From Microtetraspora malaysiensis (GTDB lineage: Bacteria; Actinomycetota; Actinomycetes; Streptosporangiales; Streptosporangiaceae): DNA of 64,000 nucleotides. The first letter of the stretch is position 1; every line of letters begins with the position of its first letter. The stretch covers positions 51,824 through 115,823 of the forward strand of contig NZ_BBYJ01000030.1 of assembly GCF_001528665.1 (NCBI RefSeq). The letters run 5' to 3'. The notes below the pieces were generated by a model, which worked only from the letters and a program-made list of their open reading frames with translations, made no database searches and was not told where the DNA came from. This document shows, piece by piece, positions 60,095 through 64,000 of the stretch. A program made the translations under genes and the position numbers.

Positions 60095-60538
60095 GTGCGC
60101 AGGATCTACGTCGCGCTGGCCGGCCTGCAACTGATCGCCGTACTCGCGCAGTTCTACTTCGCGGGGATCGGCGCCTTCGACCGGCCGCAGACCAGCGACT
60201 CGTACGAGCTGCACGCCACGCTCGGGATGATGGCCATCCCGGTCCTGTCTCTGGTGATCACCGTGGTGGCCACGCTGGTGAAGGCTCCGGGCCGCCTGAT
60301 CGGCCTGAGCATCCTGCCGCTCGGCCTCGTCGTCGTCCAGATGATCATCATCATGCTGGGCCGGGCGCTGAACGACGGCACCGGCAACACCACCGCCGCG
60401 TCACTCGCCGTGTTCGGCCTGCACGCGATCAACGGCCTGGCCATCATGGCCGTCGCCGGGCGGGTGCTCGCCGGAGCCCGCCGGCTCGCGTCCGCTGACG
60501 GAGCGACTCCGAGAACCGTGACGGCACCGGTGCCATGA
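60095..60538 (+). CDS. DUF6220 family membrane protein
   Basis: 147 residues from GTG 60095, behind GAAGGGAG. Four membrane helices: IYVALAGLQLIAVLAQFYFAGIG, HATLGMMAIPVLSLVITVVATLV, a third around LGLVVVQMIIIML, and a last around LHAINGLAIMAVAGRVL. The conserved His in ELHATLG and LHAING could bind heme or copper. It overlaps the multicopper oxidase start by 4 bp (ATGA), so the two are translated together. Function unknown. Confidence 0.85.
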   Translation: MRRIYVALAGLQLIAVLAQFYFAGIGAFDRPQTSDSYELHATLGMMAIPVLSLVITVVATLVKAPGRLIGLSILPLGLVVVQMIIIMLGRALNDGTGNTTAASLAVFGLHAINGLAIMAVAGRVLAGARRLASADGATPRTVTAPVP

Positions 60539-62532
60539 CCGTTTCGGGGCTGCTCGCGCTCGACCTTCTCGCCTCGGCCCTGACCGCGCTCGCGTGGCTC
60601 GGGACCGGGGCGGCGGCCGCCACCCGGCGTCCGAAAGCGGCATTGGCCGTGCTTCCCGTGGCCGTGCTGCTGACACTGGCCCGGATGGCCTGCGTGATCG
60701 CGCTCGCCCGGGCCGGCTGGTGGTTCGTCCAGGAGAAGGTCATCATCGCGGTGCCCCTTCTCGGCCTCGCCGTCCTGGTCGCGGCCGTGCTCGCCGGGCC
60801 GCGCCTGGTCGAGGCGGCCCGTGGGCGCGGGGTCGCCGCGGCCCGGCCGATCGTGGTCATGCCTCTGTTCGGCGCCGGATTCGCCGCCGCGGCGGGGCTG
60901 GTGCACACCCTCCTGCTCGGCTATCCCGCGACCTGGAGCACCGGCCTGCTCACGATCGCGTTCTTCGGGGTCGCCCTGCTGGTGAGCTGGCGGATCGCCT
61001 GCCCTCCGGTACGCGGCCTGCGCCCCGGTATGTCCGCGATCCTCGCGGTCGGCCTGCTCGGGACCGGGCTGGCGCTCGCGCCGGGTGAGGCGAGCGACCT
61101 CGGCGGCGTCTCCGACGAGCAGCACGCGCGGTACGAACGGCGTGGAGAGCAGGCCGTACCGGTGACCTCGCTGCGCGGCCCGACCACTCCGACCGAGGGC
61201 GGCAGGGTGCGCCGGTACATGCTGACCGCGCGTACCTCCACCATCGCCCTGTCGTCCGGACAGCAGGTCACCGCCTGGACCTTCAACGGCCAGGTGCCCG
61301 GCCCGCCGATCGTCGCCGTCGAGGGCGACCTGATCGAGGTACGGCTGCGCAACGCCGACATCGAGTCGGGCGTGACGCTCCACTGGCACGGCTACGACGT
61401 GCCCTCCGGCGAGGATGGCGTCCCCGGCCTGACCCAGAACTCGGTCATGCCCGGCGAGGAGTTCGTCTACCGCTTCCTCGCCACCCAGGCCGGCACGTAC
61501 TGGTACCACACCCACGAGGTGTCCGACCTCGGCGTGCGGATGGGGTTGTACGGCACCCTCGTGGTCCGCCCCCGCACCGCCCCCAGAACCGAGGGCGTGG
61601 ACCTCACCCTCCCCGTGCACACGTTCTCCGGGATGACCGTCCTCGGCAACCACGACCAGCCCATCGAGCAGCGGGTCGCCCCCGGCATGCCGGTGCGCCT
61701 GCGCCTGGTCAACACCGACAACACGCCGCACCGGTTCGCCCTGACCGGCACGCCGTACCGGCTGGCGGCGATCGACGGCAACGACGTGATCGAACCCGGC
61801 GAGGTCAGTGAGGTCGGCCTGCGGCTACCTGCGGGGAGCCGGTACGACCTCGTCTTCACCATGCCGCTCGAACTCGACCCGGCCGGGAACGGAGAGGTGC
61901 GGCTGATCGTGGACGACCGCATCGAGGGGCTACGGCTGTCGCCTCCCGTATCCGGCGCCTCCCAGGCGAGAACACCCACCAAGGCCGCAAAAACGGCCGC
62001 CACCCCCTCCCCCGGACCATCCGGCGCGGTGACGTCCACCGCGAGCTGGCCGGAGCTCGACCCCCTCGCGTACGGGCGGCCCGCGACGCCGCCGTTCGAC
62101 CCGAGCGCGCCGGCCGACCGCAGATTCACCCTCGTCCTCGATCAGGGCCTCGCCATGGTCAACGGCCGGCCGGCGTACGCGCAGACGGTCAACGGGCAGG
62201 CGTTCCCCTCCATCCCCACTCAGAAGGTGGCGGAAGGCGACCTGGTCCGGATCAAGGTCGTGAACCGGGGACGTGAGACCCACCCCTGGCATCTCCACGG
62301 ACACCGGGTGCTCGTCCTCAGCCGCGACGGCCGCACGCCGACCGGCAGCCCTCTGTACGTCGACACCTTCGACGTACGCCCCGGCGAGGTGTGGGAGGTG
62401 GCCTTCCTCGCCAACAACCCGGGCATGTGGATGAACCACTGCCACAACCTCGCCCACGCCGACATGGGCATGGCCCTCCACCTCGCGTACGAGGGCGTCA
62501 CCACGCCCTTCCACGGAGCGCACGGCGGGTGA
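60535..62532 (+). CDS. Multicopper oxidase with N-terminal membrane domain
   Basis: 665 residues. Residues 1-~185 contain five membrane helices, which is unusual for a multicopper oxidase. Two to three cupredoxin domains follow. Copper ligands appear as HWHG (VTLHWHGYDVP), YWYHTHEVSD, HPWHLHGHRVL and MNHCHNLAHADMGM, giving a full type 1, 2 and 3 copper set. It oxidises a substrate such as Cu(I), Fe(II) or phenols and reduces O2 to water, outside the membrane. Coupled to the DUF6220 gene. The substrate cannot be told. Confidence 0.93.
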   Translation: MTVSGLLALDLLASALTALAWLGTGAAAATRRPKAALAVLPVAVLLTLARMACVIALARAGWWFVQEKVIIAVPLLGLAVLVAAVLAGPRLVEAARGRGVAAARPIVVMPLFGAGFAAAAGLVHTLLLGYPATWSTGLLTIAFFGVALLVSWRIACPPVRGLRPGMSAILAVGLLGTGLALAPGEASDLGGVSDEQHARYERRGEQAVPVTSLRGPTTPTEGGRVRRYMLTARTSTIALSSGQQVTAWTFNGQVPGPPIVAVEGDLIEVRLRNADIESGVTLHWHGYDVPSGEDGVPGLTQNSVMPGEEFVYRFLATQAGTYWYHTHEVSDLGVRMGLYGTLVVRPRTAPRTEGVDLTLPVHTFSGMTVLGNHDQPIEQRVAPGMPVRLRLVNTDNTPHRFALTGTPYRLAAIDGNDVIEPGEVSEVGLRLPAGSRYDLVFTMPLELDPAGNGEVRLIVDDRIEGLRLSPPVSGASQARTPTKAAKTAATPSPGPSGAVTSTASWPELDPLAYGRPATPPFDPSAPADRRFTLVLDQGLAMVNGRPAYAQTVNGQAFPSIPTQKVAEGDLVRIKVVNRGRETHPWHLHGHRVLVLSRDGRTPTGSPLYVDTFDVRPGEVWEVAFLANNPGMWMNHCHNLAHADMGMALHLAYEGVTTPFHGAHGG

Positions 62533-62787
62533 GGTTCGGCGGGTCAGGATCACCGGGCCAGGCTCGGCACGCTCGGTAAGTCAGGCGCGGTGGCACGACG
62601 ACCTGGCACGACGACGGAGGCGAAGTCCCCGTCCGGCCGGATGCGACCGCGTCGACGACCCGCCGGCCCCGACCCAGCGGTGGCCAGGCCCCGACCCGCT
62701 GACGGCCAGAACAACCCCGTAGGACGGCCGCTGCCGGGCCGACTGCCCGAGCACCACCGAGCTGCTGCAGGAGTGGCGACGGCAGGA
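62533..62787. other. Intergenic region between convergent genes
   Basis: 255 bp with no supported gene. GGCACGACGACC/GGCACGACGACGG repeats occur near 62591-62618. A terminator is expected here, but I did not find a clear hairpin. Confidence 0.4.
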
Positions 62788-64000
62788 CTACCGTGCTCGC
62801 CCCGCACGCATCGACGACCGGGGGCCGAGGTAGGTGAATCCCCAGCGGTTCTTGCCGGCGCGGTGGAGTTGGTAGTGAGTGGGGTTGCGGTAGCGGTCGC
62901 GGTTGTGGAACTGGCAGGTGGGTCCGAGGTTGTCCAGGTCGGTGGTGCCGCCGTCGGACCAGTTGGTGATGTGGTCGATCTGGCAGAGGTGGGCGGGCAT
63001 GGGGCAGTGGTCGACCATGCATCGGGTGTAGCGGGTGAGGATGGCGCGGCGTTGTCGTCGGGTGGCGCGGCGGGCGGTGCGTCCGACGTCGAGGACGCAG
63101 CCGTCGGCGTCCATGACCAGGCGGGTGAGGCCGGAGGTCTGGGCGAGACGGTGAATGTCGGTGACGGGCAGAAGCTGTCCGGTGGCGAGCAGCAGCCCGG
63201 GCAGCGTGCGTCCTGAGATGAGCCCGCCGGGCGTCGCCCAGTCCGCACCCCGCCCCTGTGCTTGTCCCCGCTCCTGTTCCTGTCCCGGTCCCCGCGCCTG
63301 GCCTTGTCCCCGTGCGTGTCCCGGTCCTCGTTTGCGCTGTTCGCCATCGCGGGCAGGCCGATCGTTCGGCCTACCGGCCCGGGTGTCCTGGTCGCCCGTT
63401 CTCTGACCGCGTTCGTCCGCGTCGCGTCCAGCGCTCCGGCCATGCTGCCCGCCGTCGCGAGTGTCCTGGCCAGGTGCTCTCTGGCCACGTCCGTCCGTGT
63501 CGCGTTGAGTGCCTTCATCTCGCCGCCCGCCGTCGTGAGTTTCCCGGCGATGCCCTGCGTCGTGCCCAGCGCTCTGGTCGGGTCGCCCGTTGCTGCGGGT
63601 GTCCTGCTCGCGGCTCGTGTCATCTTGATCGCTGTGGCCGAGCCGCTCATTGTCCCGGGCAGGGCGATCACGCCGCACACCATCGTGAGCGCTGCCTTCC
63701 GGCGAGCCGGACGCGTCGGCCGACGAAGCGGCAGACGCCTGCCCACCCGAGAAGGAGGACGTTCCGGCCGGTGTGGAGTCGGACGCCTTCGGCCGCGAAG
63801 GCGTGGGCGTTCCCGCTGATGAGGAGCCGGACGTCTCGCCCGGTGAAGAAGCGGGAGGGTCATCGGGAAGGGACTCGGCGTTGATCAACACCAGCAACTC
63901 GGTACCGATCTGCTGCTCCAACAACGCGATCAACACATCCGCGTTCCGCACCCGAAGCGGCCGCTCATCCCCCGCCACCCGCGGCTTCGCATACGCATCC
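62788..64000 (-). CDS. DUF222/HNH endonuclease protein, N-terminus beyond window
   Basis: The frame is open through the right edge and ends at 62788, so at least 403 residues are seen. Near the edge, KPRVAGDERPLRVRNADVLIALL matches the end of a DUF222 domain. A long Gly/Arg/Asp/Gln-rich disordered insertion (~200 residues, with many RD and RGQ repeats) comes next. The C-terminal HNH nuclease motif CQIDHITNWSDGGTTDLDNL follows, then CQFHNRDRYRNPT. This family is multicopy in actinomycetes, often near mobile DNA, but function is not proven. Confidence 0.88.
   Translation of the reverse strand, partial: DAYAKPRVAGDERPLRVRNADVLIALLEQQIGTELLVLINAESLPDDPPASSPGETSGSSSAGTPTPSRPKASDSTPAGTSSFSGGQASAASSADASGSPEGSAHDGVRRDRPARDNERLGHSDQDDTSREQDTRSNGRPDQSAGHDAGHRRETHDGGRRDEGTQRDTDGRGQRAPGQDTRDGGQHGRSAGRDADERGQRTGDQDTRAGRPNDRPARDGEQRKRGPGHARGQGQARGPGQEQERGQAQGRGADWATPGGLISGRTLPGLLLATGQLLPVTDIHRLAQTSGLTRLVMDADGCVLDVGRTARRATRRQRRAILTRYTRCMVDHCPMPAHLCQIDHITNWSDGGTTDLDNLGPTCQFHNRDRYRNPTHYQLHRAGKNRWGFTYLGPRSSMRAGRAR

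Overview
The window is chromosomal DNA of very high G+C from a filamentous actinomycete. Supporting signs are Lsr2, DUF1707 and DUF222/HNH proteins, an ECF41 sigma factor, many GTG starts, rare TTA codons and secreted multimodular chitinases. The overall style fits Streptosporangiales or a relative of Streptomyces; that placement is inference and nothing here fixes a genus. I see no CRISPR array, rRNA, phage or plasmid module. Most of the window is tightly packed housekeeping and accessory metabolism, with one tRNA and one decayed insertion sequence.

Layout. 1-1.0 kb: a CtaG-like membrane protein (cut by the window edge) coupled to a DUF2243 protein. 1.6-3.2 kb: a D,D-carboxypeptidase and a small membrane-anchored protein. 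3.4-4.4 kb: tRNA-Arg(CCU) and a frameshifted IS630-type transposase. 4.5-11.9 kb: a LysR regulator, an alpha/beta hydrolase and a complete five-gene Opp/Dpp-type ABC importer. 12.2-14.6 kb: a DUF1707 protein, then a TetR regulator coupled to a membrane-anchored hydrolase. 14.8-17.5 kb: a feoABC iron(II) uptake operon behind a DtxR/IdeR-type box. 17.8-21.3 kb: a HAD phosphatase, an FMN reductase/serine hydrolase pair and a divergent TetR gene with palindromic operators. 21.4-23.4 kb: an M-box magnesium riboswitch ahead of an NRAMP-related transporter. 23.8-25.2 kb: an ECF41 sigma factor and its AhpD-like partner with a recognisable ECF41 promoter. 25.3-28.5 kb: a secreted subtilase. 28.6-30.8 kb: Lsr2, an Rsm22-like methyltransferase and a GNAT.

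30.8-38.6 kb is the most unusual part. A DUF4407 membrane protein and a Ser/Thr kinase with MgtE-N-like helical repeats lie divergent from three overlapping or closely spaced genes: an unknown protein, a P-loop GTPase-like protein, and a two-membrane-span protein with a large cytoplasmic domain and an extracytoplasmic domain. This looks like a membrane-linked GTPase/kinase signalling or conflict system of uncharacterised function.

38.8-51.4 kb: an iodotyrosine-deiodinase-like nitroreductase, two tandem GH18 chitinases, a P450, a DUF732-like protein, a D-2-hydroxyacid dehydrogenase, a HAD protein with His-rich repeats, an RHH/SPFH pair, and a third chitinase. The chitinase loci at 39.5 and 48.8 kb share an almost identical composite promoter with exactly conserved spacing. 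The third chitinase and the subtilase each carry a TTA codon at position 3 or 4, which points to common developmental or nutritional control of secreted polymer degradation.

51.5-62.5 kb: an MFS exporter operon, asparagine synthase, a KtrAB-type potassium system, NADP-type glutamate dehydrogenase, and a DUF6220/multicopper oxidase pair. The right edge is a DUF222/HNH endonuclease gene that runs off the window.
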